In this document: piece after piece, positions 26,517-39,195 of the stretch
How the letters are laid out: each line of letters opens with the position of its first letter
Numbering within the stretch: the stretch's first letter is position 1
NCBI RefSeq assembly: GCF_030272615.1
Contig: NC_081414.1
Span: 781,052,119 to 781,116,118, forward strand
Origin: Cryptomeria japonica
Taxonomy: Eukaryota > Streptophyta > Pinopsida > Cupressales > Cupressaceae
Direction: 5' to 3'
DNA length: 64,000 nt
Translations under genes and position numbers: made by a program
The notes under the pieces: generated by a model
What the model was told of the DNA's origin: nothing
Seen by the model: only the letters and a program-made list of their open reading frames with translations
Databases searched by the model: none

Positions 26517-27741
26517 TGTTAGACAACTCAAATAATCAAAGGACAACTAAAAGAGGGGATGAATCAGTTGTCAATAGATTATAGAGCTTTAAGCATTAAA
26601 ACCTCATTACCAGAATACATAAACCAAATATCGATATATCAGATATAATAGTTAAGCACAAATATAGTCCATAAAACATTTACCAACCATCCACAAAAGA
26701 TAACACCAAGATTTGTATGTGGAAAACCCGGTAAAGGGAAAAAACATGGTGGGAAGCATACCTAGAGTCAGATAATACTTCTGCAGTAAGTATATGAATA
26801 TAATAAGAGGGGCCTACACATGTACGAAGGCCCACAACCTAGAGTGTACTGCTCATCACAAAAGGAGCCTCAATGAATACAAAATAAATATAGACTAAAA
26901 TCCCAAAGAATAATGAACATCAAGAATAGCATCTCCTATGCCTGAGTATAGTTCTAGTTAAGCTCAATACTAGAGGTCTTAAACCTTTTTCACCAACCCA
27001 ATTTTATCACCTATTATCAACCAAAAACCTCTACATATAATTACAACTTTATTCACACATAGATAATCACATACCCCATGAATATGTCCATATTCCAATG
27101 ATCTACAAAGAGATATTACATCATATTTATACCAACCCAAGACCTAAACAATTAGGTCAGCCACCTAAACGATAATATAATAAATCCATAACATAAATCC
27201 ACAATCCAATGATCAACCAAGTCAACCTAAGACCAAAAAAACATAATCCAATCAATAAACCCAACCGATAACGCATCGAGATCATCCACCAACATGTTAC
27301 ATAAACTGGTACATAACCTAGCCGAATAAGATAGCATTAGGTCTGGACCCAAATCCAACACCACCAATCAACGGGAACATGAACAAGATAGCCAACAACA
27401 TCTTGAAAACCATCTAGAAGTCATTCCAACACCACTTATCACATATATCAAAAGATATTAAACAAAGATCTGCCAGTAGAACCCTTACCGGTGACCAAAA
27501 GGCGTACTAGAACAAATGAAAGCTCATGAGTCATCAAATTTTGAGCCAACTGATTGTGATTACCATCTGAATAGCATGAAAGATAGATCCAAACCAAATC
27601 CATAAACCAAAGCATACCAGAGCATTACCGGATCAATATCATAAACCAACCACTCTACCAGAAGCTAGTAAACAACCAAAATAGTCGGTGTTGCCATCAA
27701 CGACAAAACATCAATGTAACACATAATCAATTCCTCCAATT
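26517..27741 (-). repeat. 5' LTR of copia element C
   Basis: Left edge TGTTAGACAACT (minus strand ends in CA) is fixed by the adjacent primer site. The right edge is placed at 27741 by aligning the minus-strand start with the TGTTGGTATTATG start of element A; its first bases are altered. The arrangement of blocks parallels element A LTR (GAATCAGTTGTCAAT near the left edge, AGATTTGTATGTGGAAA near 26710). No second copy is in the window. Confidence 0.75.
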
Positions 27742-27970
27742 TCTAATAGTAGTTACCCTTAGGTTTCTTTGGTAAGGTTGTGCCCTCCACCACAAGAATC
27801 ATAGTAGTCATAATATTTTCCATAGACGCCATTAATTTCAATCTACCCACTCGGACTTCACCCTCATTCCAAGACTAGGAAATGACTTAAACAGAGAAGG
27901 GTTGAAGGCATTCATTCCTTCAATGTATGTCACTTGATTTCACTCCATCACTTTCTTCTAAAGAACACCA

Positions 27971-30900
27971 TTTTTTTTTAAATTATCATATTTGTCTAAT
28001 TTAGTTTAAATAAGATCACCATCCATGCTTTACTTAAATAATTCAGAAATAGGGACCAAAAAGGGGCTGCTAAAACCAACTTTGGGATAAACACAACTGA
28101 AGGTGGTTTTGAAAAAAGCATAGCTTTCACTTGATTTAATAAGGAAAATCCACATCAATAAATAATTGAAGTACAATTTGAATAGGATAATGAAGTAAAA
28201 GGAAATGTTTAAATCTTTAGGTTTCTTTGGGATTAATTTCTTCAAGAATCTCTAAGGGTGTGTTGTAGCTTTACATGGTCGAAGTTATCAATAACACCTT
28301 GGAACTTGGTGATAAGGTCCACCACAAACCATCCTGGCTTTGCCTTTCCTTACACCATCATAATGACATTTTTTAATCACCTTCGATGATGATATTTTGG
28401 TAGCCCCAGTCCTCGGTGATAAAAAATGTCACAGAAATATGCCAGTAATTTTGCCACATTAGAAATTTGAATTCCTAGGTTAGCCACATAGGCCACCATC
28501 ACCCTCTCATCTAAATATTTGATAACCCAAACCCCACCTATTTGACCAAGGTTCTCTTTAGAAGACCCATAAAAATTTAATTTTAACCAACTGGTATCAA
28601 GGGGGGAACATTTTTATATGTTATTTGTACACCTAAAAGGAGGGGAAGTAAAATTAAAGAGATCATCAACCATATCCAAAATATTGGCTATAAGATAATT
28701 GAAGGAAGGAAAATGGTGTGAGTATTTGGACTTACCAAAGTCTTTCATATTCTCCATGACCTTAATGACAATAGTGTAGGCTAGAGCTTTCCATTGAGTT
28801 TTACGATCTTTAAAAAATTTATTGTTACATTCTATCCATAAGATCCAACCGATGTGAATAAAATTATATCACTAGAGTTTCCAAATTAGAGGATGGGTTG
28901 ATGAGGAGGTCCAACTAGAGGAGAAAAAATTAGGGTCTAGTTGACAAACCTAGGATAACAAGAACAAGTTAATAATCTTCTATCTAAATTGATATAAATA
29001 ATGATAGTAGAACAACAAATGCTTGATACTTTCCACTGCTTCATCACACAATGACATCTATTCACAATATAGATACCCCGCTTTTGGAGATTGTTAATAG
29101 TCCAAATATTTTGATGATATGTCATCCACGAGAAAAAGAAAATCTTAGATATAGTTTTAGAGATATAGATATTCAATCATTTAAAAGAAGAATGATGGGA
29201 AGGGAGAATAATCAAAACCCCACTTAATAGGGTACTCACCATCCTTCTAGAAAAAGCCCATATTAGATTGTGTCTATCTTCCATTCGTAAAAACTTTAAA
29301 TTATTTATAAATCCTAGGAAGTTCATCAACATCAGTTCTAAGTGTAAGTTAAAACTTTGTAGGGTGGAATTTCCATTTATGATGGGAAGATCTAGGATAC
29401 CAATAATGCATTCAAAGAATTCCATATCTATCAACTAGTTTTTTCTCAATAGTTAAATAAATCAGGTGGAACTCGAAGGGAATAGCCAAGTCTTAGAGAT
29501 CCTTATAGAACCTAAAACTCTCCTCATCCTGTGTGCTTTATGAGCAACAATTTGGATTTAATCATATTGTTTCAAATGTGAGATCTTCTAGGAAGCTCTT
29601 CATTAGAAAAAAAGGATTTGTTGTTTCCCCCATTAAGGTATTTTCTCTTCATCACTTTTGAGTGCTCCTTCTCCATAGTAAGTCTACAACCAATTTAAGC
29701 AATGAGGGCCAAATTGAGATATTGGGAAATTTTAATGTAAAGAACACCTAACTCCTTACTAGAAAATACCATCCCCCAATAAACTAAGAAAAATATTTTC
29801 TTCCATTTCACTCCCAAACACAATAATATTCTCTGGATTTGATCCAATTTCATTTCTTAGGGAGCTCGGATGTGGAATAAAGATATAAGGTACATTGAAG
29901 CACTCTAAAGAGAATCTCTCAAGAGTTTAATTTTACCTGCATTACATAGAAGGGCTCCTTTCCAACCTTCCATTTTTATTTGGATTCTCTCAAGTAGTCC
30001 TAACCAAACAATTCTCCACTTCACCAAAAGTGAGAGATAATTCGAAATATAAAGATAGAAGACTAGTAACCTGGCAATTCAAAACTCTAGTAATGCAAAC
30101 ATGGAGATGAGGAGAAACATTTATGAAGTAGAGATCACTCTTATCTAGATTGATATTTTGTTCAAATAAAATCACATGCACAAATAAAATAGGGATCCAT
30201 GTTTTAGTTTATGCCACTGACACTGAATCCAACAAAAGAGTATCATCAAAAAATTGTTGATACAAAATAATTAGAGGGCCTGAAGAATGCTTAAGTCCTT
30301 TCAAGGAACTTTGTTGCATATAAGCCTCAATATTCTTTCCCAAAGTTTTGGCCATCGGAATGAAATGAGAGGGAGATAAAAGGTATCCCTATCTAAGGCC
30401 TCTAGAGGATGAAAAATAACCATGAGGAGAGCCATTAACTAAAATAGAGAACATGGAGAAGTAGAAAAACTTCCACCATCTTTAGAAATTTTTCTCCAAA
30501 GTTGAATCTACATAGAACCTTAGAAAGAAATCACCAAGAAATTTTGTCATACACTTGGAGATGTCCAGTTTCAAGATAATTTTATTTTTATTACTATTCT
30601 CCATATATTAGAGGGATTCATGAACCATGAGAATATTAGAGATTTAACAAGCAAGAACAAACAATTTTTGATGTTCATGGATGAATTTAATAAGAAGGGG
30701 TTTGATTTGTTTATGATAAGTTTAGAGAAAACATTGTTTAGGATATTACAAAGACTAATTAGCTTGAATTTTGTTATTTTATTACCCTCATTCCTCTTAG
30801 GAAATGGTACAATTAAAGTGTTAATAATCTCTTTAAGAAGACTCATTGAGGATAGGAACTCTCAAGTAGCTAGAATGACATCCTTGCCCATAATGACCTA

Positions 30901-33900
30901 GTATTCCTAAACTAAGAAGGGTGGAAAACTATCTAGCCCCAAGGATTCAAATGAACCCATAGATATTATTGCCACCTTGAGTTCCTTCTCCATATAATTA
31001 TGAAAAAAAAAAATTATCTTCTAGGCCTAAAAGGTTAGGGATGACCATGTGGGTCCTCTCGTAGATATCATTTACACTTGGGTCCAAGGAGAGAGGGAGT
31101 TTCGCATGGCAAAGAAGTAATTAAATGCTTAATTGTGAATTTCTTCCTTTTTTGAGAGTAGACAACCATCTGAATTGATCAACTCCATCATCTTTTTCTT
31201 ATTTTGATGATGAATAGTAGATTGGTGTAAGAGCTTAGTATTCTTATCACCTTCTTTCACCCATTGGATGTAGGATCTCTATTTCCAAAATATCTCTTCT
31301 TTTTAAACAATATTGTGAAGATAAGCCATAAGAAAAATTTTCCTCTTAATTTTTTCAGGTGTATCACCAAGGCATTCCATGTCCAATTGCAAATATTGAA
31401 GATGGGATCTTACATTATTCTTTTGGGTGAAAATATTACCAAAAGAGAATTTATTCCAACTTCATAATTTATTTTTTGATATTTTTTGTTTACAATGAAT
31501 TTTGAGCATAGTTGTGCTCTTGAAATAGGAGTTCCACCATTGAGCTGTCAAATATTTAAAATTGAGGTGGTAAGACCACATAAGTTCAGAAAAGTGGGAT
31601 AGGTCTAGATAAATATGAATGGAAGAGGATAGGACAATGTTTTAAACCAAAACAAATCTTAGAGGAAAGATGACATGAGTTGAAAATATTCTAAGAGGCA
31701 AAAATAATGCATCTATCAAGCCTAACTTGAATGAGACTATCACTTGTATGAAGGTTGGACCAAGTAAACTTCTTGTCCTCCAAATCCAAATCAACCAATT
31801 TACTCTTAGGTAATAAATCATGGATATCTAGCATGCTACTAGAGAAGTTAGAAAAACCTTCCAATTTTTTGAGGGGATAGAGGGGGGTATTAAAATCTCA
31901 CATGAGCATCTAGTTATAGTTTTAAAAATTTCCCTACAAATTATGGAGTAAAACACAAAATTTCCTTCTCATGGTCCACACCACTTTAGACATACCATCA
32001 ACAAAAGAAATACTTTGATAATTTTTGTCTTGACTCCTAAGAGTGTCATTAATATTATAGGATTTTCACATAGTTGTCAAATCACCAAAAGCAACATTAG
32101 TAGTCAAATTTATGGAAATAGAGAAGAACCAAATAAAATTTCACACCTTATTGAAGCCATCAAAACTCATTTTAGTTTCTTGAAGAAGCAAAATGTATGG
32201 CTTCAATTATTTTACTAGAATTTTCACCTAAATATGCTTGTGGAAACCATTTAGTCTGCTAATGTTCCAAGAAAAGATTATAATTTCTTGAGTCTATAGG
32301 ATCAAACATGCTTCAAGGTACTTTGGATATCATTAGCCATATCTCTAGCTACATTGTATTTCCTCAACTCCCTCGCAAACTTCCTCCCCAACTTAGAATC
32401 CTTACCAACATCTGTAGACTTTCTAGCACTTTCGATCAATAGAGGATAGGGAGATGGGGAGATATTTGAATAATTAAAAGAAAATTTATCTAGTTAGGAA
32501 TCATCATTGGAGGGTGTAAAATAGGAACTATCCACCATCTAGGAATTCTTTATCCAAAGATGAGTGGACCTAACCATGAAGAGGAGTAACTTGCTCAAGT
32601 GAGACCTTAGAGGTATTCATAGAGGTGAGGATCCCCTTAAGAAAATCTATTTAACCACAAAGAGAACAATGTCCAAAATTGGGGATGGTAAGCTAAAAAC
32701 CTTAGGCCCTCCAACAATAAGTGGACAAACAATCTCCTTCATGATATCTTTTAGAGAGAGAAGAACCTCCAAGGAGACTTTAGGAGGAGAATCTAACACC
32801 CCATTCAATGAGGGGTCCTTTTTAAGATTAAAATATAGTAGGAGTGAAGTTTCCACACACTATTTTTAATGGAGTTGCACCTTTATAATCCGCTTTCTTC
32901 CAATCTAATCTCAGGTGAATCGAGCCAGTGCAGAACTCCTCTTTAACCAAGTTCATAATCACCAAACATTTACCTTTCATCCGGTAGAACACCCCTTAAT
33001 GACCAAATTTCTAACAATGGATGCTGAGATGGCCCACCAAATAAAAAAATTGACAAAATGGAGTTCTTTTTTCATACTCAATTAGCTAGGTTCATGAACC
33101 TAGATGAGACTTTTGTTCAATCAAAAAAGGTAATGACGAGCTAGGCACAACAATAACGTAGAACCATGCAAACACTAGATTGCACCTTTATTTAGTGATA
33201 TATAGTCTAAGAAAAAAAACTTGTCAAAGGAGTTTGCAATACCCACCATGATTTATTCATCCTATAATTATAATGGAAGGCCCTAGGGATTGACCTAGGT
33301 TGGAATAATCCTCGCTAGGTGGATCTTAAGGTCGAAACTCGGGCACCACTTACAAACAAGAAGTTATTTCTTACCAAAGAACTAGGACTTGAAAGAGAAA
33401 ATATACATGAAATATTTCTTTAGAGAGAAGGAGAAGTAAATCATGTATTTAGGAATAGTAGAGACAAATAAAATACCCTTTAGAGGCCACTTATCTATCA
33501 TCCACTTTCGAACAATAGCGATCTCCAGGTGTCTTCCCAAAAAAGTATCCATCAATGAGTTATCCATCTTAGCAAGAGAATGATTCAATTAAAATTATTT
33601 GGTGTTTAAAAAATTTTCTTTCTTAGTATGCTCAATTGAAACCCCATCCATATGAATGAAGTACCCACTATTAAAAAGGTCCTTCCAACTACCTTGGGGA
33701 TTGTTACTAATTGATTCCATTGGGGAAGGAAAGGACACACTAATCTTTTCCTTACCATTGACATCCTTTCAATTATACATAGAGTGAGATCCCAAGATGG
33801 CCCCACCTTCACCAAGGTTCCCCCCTTCCATAAGTATTTCAGGGAACATGAGAAGGCAATTTGCATGGTAATCAATATTTTGAGCCAATAGTCAGAAGGG

Positions 33901-33975
33901 TCCTAGATCTTCATTGCACCTATTCTTCCCCTACATGTTCTTGCATGCACCAATACTAGAAAACTCCTACCCAAT
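27971..33975 (-). pseudogene. LINE (L1-type) retrotransposon, near full length, inactivated
   Basis: Right to left. ORF1 DUF4283 region at 33590-33060: a block beginning MDNSLMDTFLGRHLEIAIVR, then WCPSFDLKIHLARIIP and LPL..ANSF. A degenerate CCHC region follows near 32990. Apurinic endonuclease at 32270-31560 opens IIIFSWNISRLNGFHKH, has QETK near 32175, and has FTWSNLHTSDSLIQVRLDR then a HCPI-type end. Reverse transcriptase at 31000-29600 has KLISLCNILNNVFSKLI, then SRGLR.GYLLSPSHFI near 30380 and the catalytic FFDDTLLL near 30250. A zinc finger of the zf-RVT type lies at 29130-28990 (NLQKRGIYIVNRCHC). RNase H lies near 28600-28430 (WLKLNFYGSSKENLGQIGG). A T9 run at 27972-27980 may be the poly(A) tail. 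Frames are broken almost everywhere. Confidence 0.88.
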
Positions 33976-34595
33976 CCTAGTAGAGGTTATTTTAAAATAT
34001 AATAAAATAAATTGTTTAGTATGTAAGTTTTTGGGAGGTTTTCTTTATAGGTTATTTGTTTGCTACAAAATAAAGCTTTAAAAATCCATTAAACTATATT
34101 ATATGTAATCATCATGTCAAATTTTCATGAATATAAACATATCATTTTTATTCTATGCAATAATAATGTAATTCTTCAATGTAATGTGTTATGCATTGTA
34201 ACACAAGTAAGTAAAACCTCAAAATCATTTCAAAAGGAATTATTGTTAAATTCTTTAAGTTTTTGCATAACTAGACTATCCAAATACGACTACGTTGGAT
34301 TCACTATAAATTACCAATTTATCTTCACATTGTTTTCCTTAACTACCTATGAAAATTGTATCAAATAGATATATTATAATTTTAGACTACGTTATATGAA
34401 ATTTTGATAAACTCTATAAAATTTATCATCTATTGCGATTTAGAAAATATGGGCAAGTAGAGAGTAAATTGGCTGGTTAATTATTGAGCATCTATTGATT
34501 GAAGGGAGAATTATGTACATGAATTTATTCAAGAGCATGAGGTCCACTACAACTGATATGATATTTTCTTTCATATTATTATACATATATCATTA
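33976..34595. other. No gene recognised
   Basis: AT-rich sequence with one accidental 84-codon frame at 34114-34368 that matches nothing I know. It separates the LINE from the short repeats that follow. Confidence 0.4.
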
Positions 34596-34862
34596 TCAAC
34601 TTAAGTTTTAGGGTCTTGTGTTTTTCAGGATTTAGGATTTTATGGTGTCTGGTGTTTAGGGTTTACAATTTTATGGTGTGTAATGTTTAGGTTTATGGTT
34701 TTGCGGTTTGTAAGGTATACTATTTTTGTGATTTTTAGGATTTAGGTTACTTCATTATCATGGTTTACAATTTAGGTTACTTCATTATCATGGTTTTGTG
34801 ATTGTAAGGTATAATGTTTAGGTATCATGGTTTACAATTTAGGTTACTTCATTATCAATTTC
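34596..34862. repeat. Short degenerate tandem repeats rich in TTTAGG
   Basis: Words such as TTTAGGGTTTACAATTTTATGGTGT recur in altered form, followed by three copies of a unit containing TTTAGGTTACTTCATTATCA near 34740, 34770 and 34840. Spacing is irregular, so this is not a telomeric array even though TTTAGGG occurs once. Confidence 0.65.
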
Positions 34863-35019
34863 ATTTATAGATCATAAAATAAAAAAGCTGGTAAAAATAA
34901 AAACCAAGGACTTCTTAAACCCTAATATCTAAACATAAATGTAAATAGAAAAATAACATTAAAATAGTAAGAAAAGCTACTTGAAGGTCTATATTATCAA
35001 TGAGGCTAGTGGGAGGGCT

Positions 35020-35170
35020 GTAGCTATTCTAGCTCCAAAATGGCATGCCATGCCATGATGCGGCTCCCCAAAATCGCATGCCCTTTCATGCCATACAACC
35101 CCATACAACATGTTCTGGGACCCACCATCAGGCTTCTAACGTGGAGGCATGTTGCCATTTGTGGTTGACA
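35020..35170 (+). repeat. Left inverted flank of the fold-back region
   Basis: CTATTCTAGCTCCAAAA, an exact 22-bp block at about 35114-35135 (it contains TGGGACCCACCATCAGG), and TGGAGGCATGTTG occur in the same order, reverse-complemented, at 49230-49395. Intervening bases are diverged. It lies ~300 bases upstream of the candidate gene. Confidence 0.75.
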
Positions 35171-35465
35171 GAAAGAATTTGCATGCAGCTAATATTTGTC
35201 GGCCACTCTTCCGGTCACTCCTCATAGGAACGGGTACAGTTTGTAGCCATGTGTGTCTAAAAATTTGAATTTCAATTTTAAAACTCCTATCCCACTCCCA
35301 CCCAAACAGAATTTCAAACATATTTGTTTTGAATTCTACCGCTATTGAATTCCGTTTTCATTTTCTGATGCTGCAATTTCATTTCCATTTTTTGATGCTA
35401 GGTTTGGATGTCGTAGCCAGACTGGGGTTAAGAGGTTTTTCTTGTTGGTGCTAGTCGTTGTCGTC

Positions 35466-36068
35466 ATGGGAAGCATGGAGATGAAGGGTTCATCTTATAG
35501 AAGTGGTGCTCCTGACTTTTTGTCTCAGATCTATAAGGAGGCACCTTATTTTCCTAGCGTGGATGGAGAAAAGACTTTTCTGGGAGATTTCTGGCATTAT
35601 TCTTTCATGCTGATATGCATTTTGGCAAATTCAACTGAGGCATTGAATGACACAGGTTTGGGTTACATATTAATGAAATCTATTAGTCTATATTGTAGTT
35701 GTTAATAACAGTGATGATTTCTACAGATATTTGTGTTGCCCATGGTCAAATTATTTTGCATGGGAAAGATTTCAATGGCAGACCAATCTTAGGAGATAAG
35801 GTATTGATACTTAAAATACCCATAACATATTTTTTCCTCCGACTGCATATTCAGTGTTTTGTTTCTTTTATCTGTGATGCACAAGCATGAATTGTTGTTT
35901 TTTTATCTATAACAGCTTGGAGAAGCCAAAAGAAAGAAAGAAATCAGATTTTTTCTAGAAGGGTATGGGTACAAAACCAAAAGTATTAAAGAAGGGAGAG
36001 CAGAAATTTGGATTCATCAATCCGATTATCATGATCCTACCACCCATCCAATTGCTCCGTCTCCATGA
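35466..36068 (+). CDS. Three-exon candidate gene, small secreted-type protein of unknown function
   Basis: Exons 35466-35655, 35727-35800 and 35916-36068 give 138 codons and a TGA. Both introns (71 and 115 bp) start GT and end AG, and the reading frame passes both joins (phase 1, then phase 0) without a stop. I know no family for the whole protein. The middle and C-terminal parts are charged (KRKKEIRFFLEGYGYKTK), with few cysteines. The C-terminus reads SDYHDPTTHPIAPSP, in which an acidic residue before Tyr and the following Pro/His pattern resemble the mature PSY and RGF sulfated peptides of plants. The open frame extends upstream to 35349 and includes a signal-peptide-like FFLLVLVVVV just before the ATG, so the start used here may not be the original. 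No expression evidence is available from sequence. Confidence 0.55.
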
Positions 36069-36964
36069 TAAACATAAAATTGGGTTTATTGTTCAAAGTT
36101 TGCATTGAAATATTTGAAGGATGTATGGACAAAAAGTAGTATGTGAATGTTATTTTTGAGCGTCTGATTATCATAAAATTATCTAAGCACAGAATGCATG
36201 GATTGCTAGAGCTATAAATGCTTGATATTTTATCTTTTCTTAAGTACGAAGGACATAGTGTAAAGAAAAATTTTGTCTTGTTTTTTTGTTGTAGTTGGGT
36301 ATGATTAAAACGATGTCTAGAGTTACAAAAGAATAATTTCCCTTGGTTCTTTTGTAGTCCTTGTCATTCTTCTCCATTGGTGTTTTTGAATCTGAAATAT
36401 TGAAATCAGTGTTGTTGTAGATATAGAGTTTATTTTGTGAGGTTTATTCCATCATAGAGTTTGATTGAACATCAGTGGAAAAAGTTTGTACTCTCATACC
36501 TATAGACATTTCATGTTAATCAATGTCACATTGTTTGAATAAGAAAAGTTTTGTCTATATTTTAATGTGACTCTTGGGTGCTATGAATGTGAAGTGATTG
36601 TATTTTATAAAATGTGTGAATGAATCTCACTTCATAATCTGTGAATGAATCGCACTTCATAATCTACCAATGTATGAAGAAAATAGATAACATTTTTTCC
36701 CCTTTACATTTCAAAGATATTTCAGTCTATTATTATTATTGTAGAATGCGAAAAAAATTGTCTTCAATTTTTTTTTCATTTTTTTTTCTTCGTATTGCTT
36801 TATGAAATTCGCAGTCACGTTTGCTTTATAATTTTTACAGTCACAATGGTTGGTGCAGATAATGGATGAGGCATATGTAACATATGCTCAAGGTTTACTT
36901 GCAACCTTATCAGTATGGCTTTGAAGCCCCAAAAATTACAGTTTAGTTTTCTAAAGCGAAAAAT
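36069..36964. other. No gene seen; candidate 3' flank
   Basis: AT-rich sequence downstream of the three-exon gene. A possible small extra exon follows a CAG acceptor at about 36859 (MDEAYVTYAQGLLATLSVWL then stop), but nothing links it to the gene. A direct repeat, AATCTGTGAATGAATCGCACTTCAT-like, occurs twice near 36620-36665. Confidence 0.4.
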
Positions 36965-37300
36965 TATTAATTGTAATTATTGATTCGTGGACTACGTGGC
37001 TGCCATTTCCTCTTACCCTGCCAAACAGTGAATTCAACTAACATAGCCTGTTATTAGATTTCGTTGATTCATGGGCTATGTGGCCACCATTTACTTTTGC
37101 CCTATGAAACCAGTGAATTCGACTAAAATGTTGTGTTAGTCGCTTTCGCTGATTCACGGGCTGCGTGGCCACCATTTATTTTTCCTCGCAAAATAGCGAA
37201 TTTGACTAACATGGTGTGTTAGTCACTTTCGCTGATATGCAAACTATGTGGCCACCATTTCCTTTTGCCTTGCAAAACATCCTAGTCTAATCTGTCAGGC
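36965..37300 (+). repeat. Array of ~84-bp units, four copies
   Basis: Units begin near 36980, 37064, 37149 and 37232. The shared pattern is GATTC..GGCT..GTGGCC.CCATTT, a CTTTTGCC block, a GAAAC.G.GAATTCGACTAAC block, and TGTTAGTCGCTTTCGC. The CTAACATGG..TGTTAG part is itself a near-palindrome. The same unit recurs in both orientations through to 40800 and at 48712-49010. Confidence 0.85.
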
Positions 37301-39195
37301 CCACCATCCTTTCATTGCTTCGCGAAAGATAAACTCAATGCTATTTCGCCCACCAAAATAATGCAAACCATCGGATCCTTTTCAAGATGCACCTTCTTTA
37401 CTTTCCATGTCATCCTACATCAGGGAAGCCTACATTGATAAGACTGAAACAACCCAAAAGAAACTAACATGCTATGTTAGTCAAATTCATTGTTTCGCGG
37501 TCCAAAACAAAATGGCAGCCACGTAGTCTAGAAATCAGCAAAAGTGACTAACACACTATGTTAGTCAAATTTGTTGTTTCATGAGGCAAACGGAAATGGT
37601 TGCCACATAGTCTGTGAATTAGTGAAAGTGACTAACACGCCATGTTAGTTGAATTCACTATTTTGCAGGGCAAAAGGAAATGGCGGCCATGCAGCCCATG
37701 AATTAGGGAAAGCTCTTTATTGTCATCGGGATAACATACACTATCGGCAATGAGGAAAAAATGTCATCCCAATACCCGATGGGGCTATCGGTGGAGCTTT
37801 GATCGATAACTGATGGAGTCATGTCTTCATAGTGGTGACATCAAGTTATCAGGAGGTCCCAATTTATGTCACCCCGATACCTGATGCACTAAATGGAGAA
37901 GGGGACTCTATTAGAGAGACTCTCTCTGATAAAGTGATACCAAGCAAGAAGGGGAGTCAGACTCATTGGGATAACATACATTGTTGGGAAGATGCATTTT
38001 GAGTTATCTTGATGCTCAATGAGGAAGATGAGCTTAGCACAAATGAAGTGACTACATTGGGGAAGCCTATGCCGATAAGACCAAAACAACCCAAAAGTGA
38101 CTAACACGCCATGTTAGTCGAATTCACTATTTCATGAGGAAAAATAAATGGTGGCCATGCATCCTGCAAATCAGCGAAAGTGAGTAACATTACCTCTCTT
38201 TCTTACTCTCTCCCTCTCTCCCTTTCTCATTACCACCATTTTCTTTTGCCCTACGAAACCTATGAATTTGACTAACAAGGAATGTTAGTCTCTTTCCCTG
38301 ATTCACGAGCTGTGTGGCCACCATTTATTTTTCCTTGTGAAATAGCAAATTTGACTAACATGGCGTGTTAGTCGCTTTCAAGTTGTTTTGGTCTTATCAT
38401 CATAGGCTTCCCTGATGTAGTCACTTCATTTGTGTCGAGCTCATCTTCCTCATTGGGACATCGAGATAACTCAAAATGCATCTCCCCAACAATGTATGTT
38501 ATCCCAATGAGTCTGACTCCCCTTCTTGCTTGGTATCACTTTATCAGAGAGAGTCTCTCTGATAGAGTCCCCTTCTCCATTTAGTGCATCGGGTATTGGG
38601 GTAACATAAATTGGGACCTCCTGATAACCCGATGTTACCGCTATGAAGATATGACTCCATCAGTTATCGACAAGAGCTCCACCGATAGCCCCATCGGGTA
38701 TCGGGATGACATTTTTTCCTCATTATTGATAGTGTATGTTATCCTGATGACAATAAAGGGCTTTCACTGATTCATGGGCTGCATGGCCGCCATTTCCTTT
38801 TGCCCCATGAAACAATGAATTTGACTAACATGGCATGTTAGTCGCTTTCACTGATTCACAGACTGTGTGGCCATCATTTACTTTTGCCTCATGAAATAGC
38901 AAATTCCACTAACATAGCATGTTAGTCACTTTCGTTGATTCGCAGACTACGTGGCTGCCATTTCTTTTTGGACTGTGAAACAATGAATTTGACTAACATA
39001 GTGTGTTAGTCACTTTTGGGTTGTTTTGGTCTTATCGACGTAGGCTTCCTTGATGTAGGATGACATGGAAAGTAAAGAAGGTGCATCTTGGAAAGGATCT
39101 GATGGACTGCATTATTTCGGTGGCCAAAATAGCATGGAGTTTATCTTTCATGAAGCAACGAAAGGATGGTGGGCTTGATAGATTAGGCAGTACGG
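37280..39195. repeat. ~1.9-kb imperfect palindrome
   Basis: Arms of roughly 0.9 kb (about 37280-38200 and 38270-39195) are reverse complements around a centre near 38235. Checkpoints: CTAAATGGAGAAGGGGACTC at 37888 against its complement near 38565-38585; CTTCTTTACTTTCCATGTCATC near 37395 against the complement at 39058-39080; the ~84-bp units are inverted in the left arm. A short pyrimidine-rich loop (38195-38235) sits at the centre. Arms look about 85-90% alike by eye. Confidence 0.85.

Larger units (their letters stand above)
22153..27741 (-). mobile_element. Copia element C, 3' LTR missing
   Basis: 5' LTR at 26517-27741, primer-binding site at 26502-26514, coding remnant 26460-22254, and then a short 3' untranslated piece that stops at the LTR end of element B. 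The piece 22153-22253 resembles the 3' untranslated region of element A (a TACTCCCCC-type block and GATGCCAATCA). Its own polypurine tract and 3' LTR are not found to the left of B. Confidence 0.85.

Noticed and set aside
34596-34862. Telomere-like TTTAGGG words
   Set aside because: Spacing is irregular and most copies are degenerate; not a telomeric array.
36859-36927. Possible fourth exon for the three-exon gene
   Set aside because: It follows an AG acceptor and has a short open frame, but the gene already ends with a stop at 36068 and nothing supports the joining.
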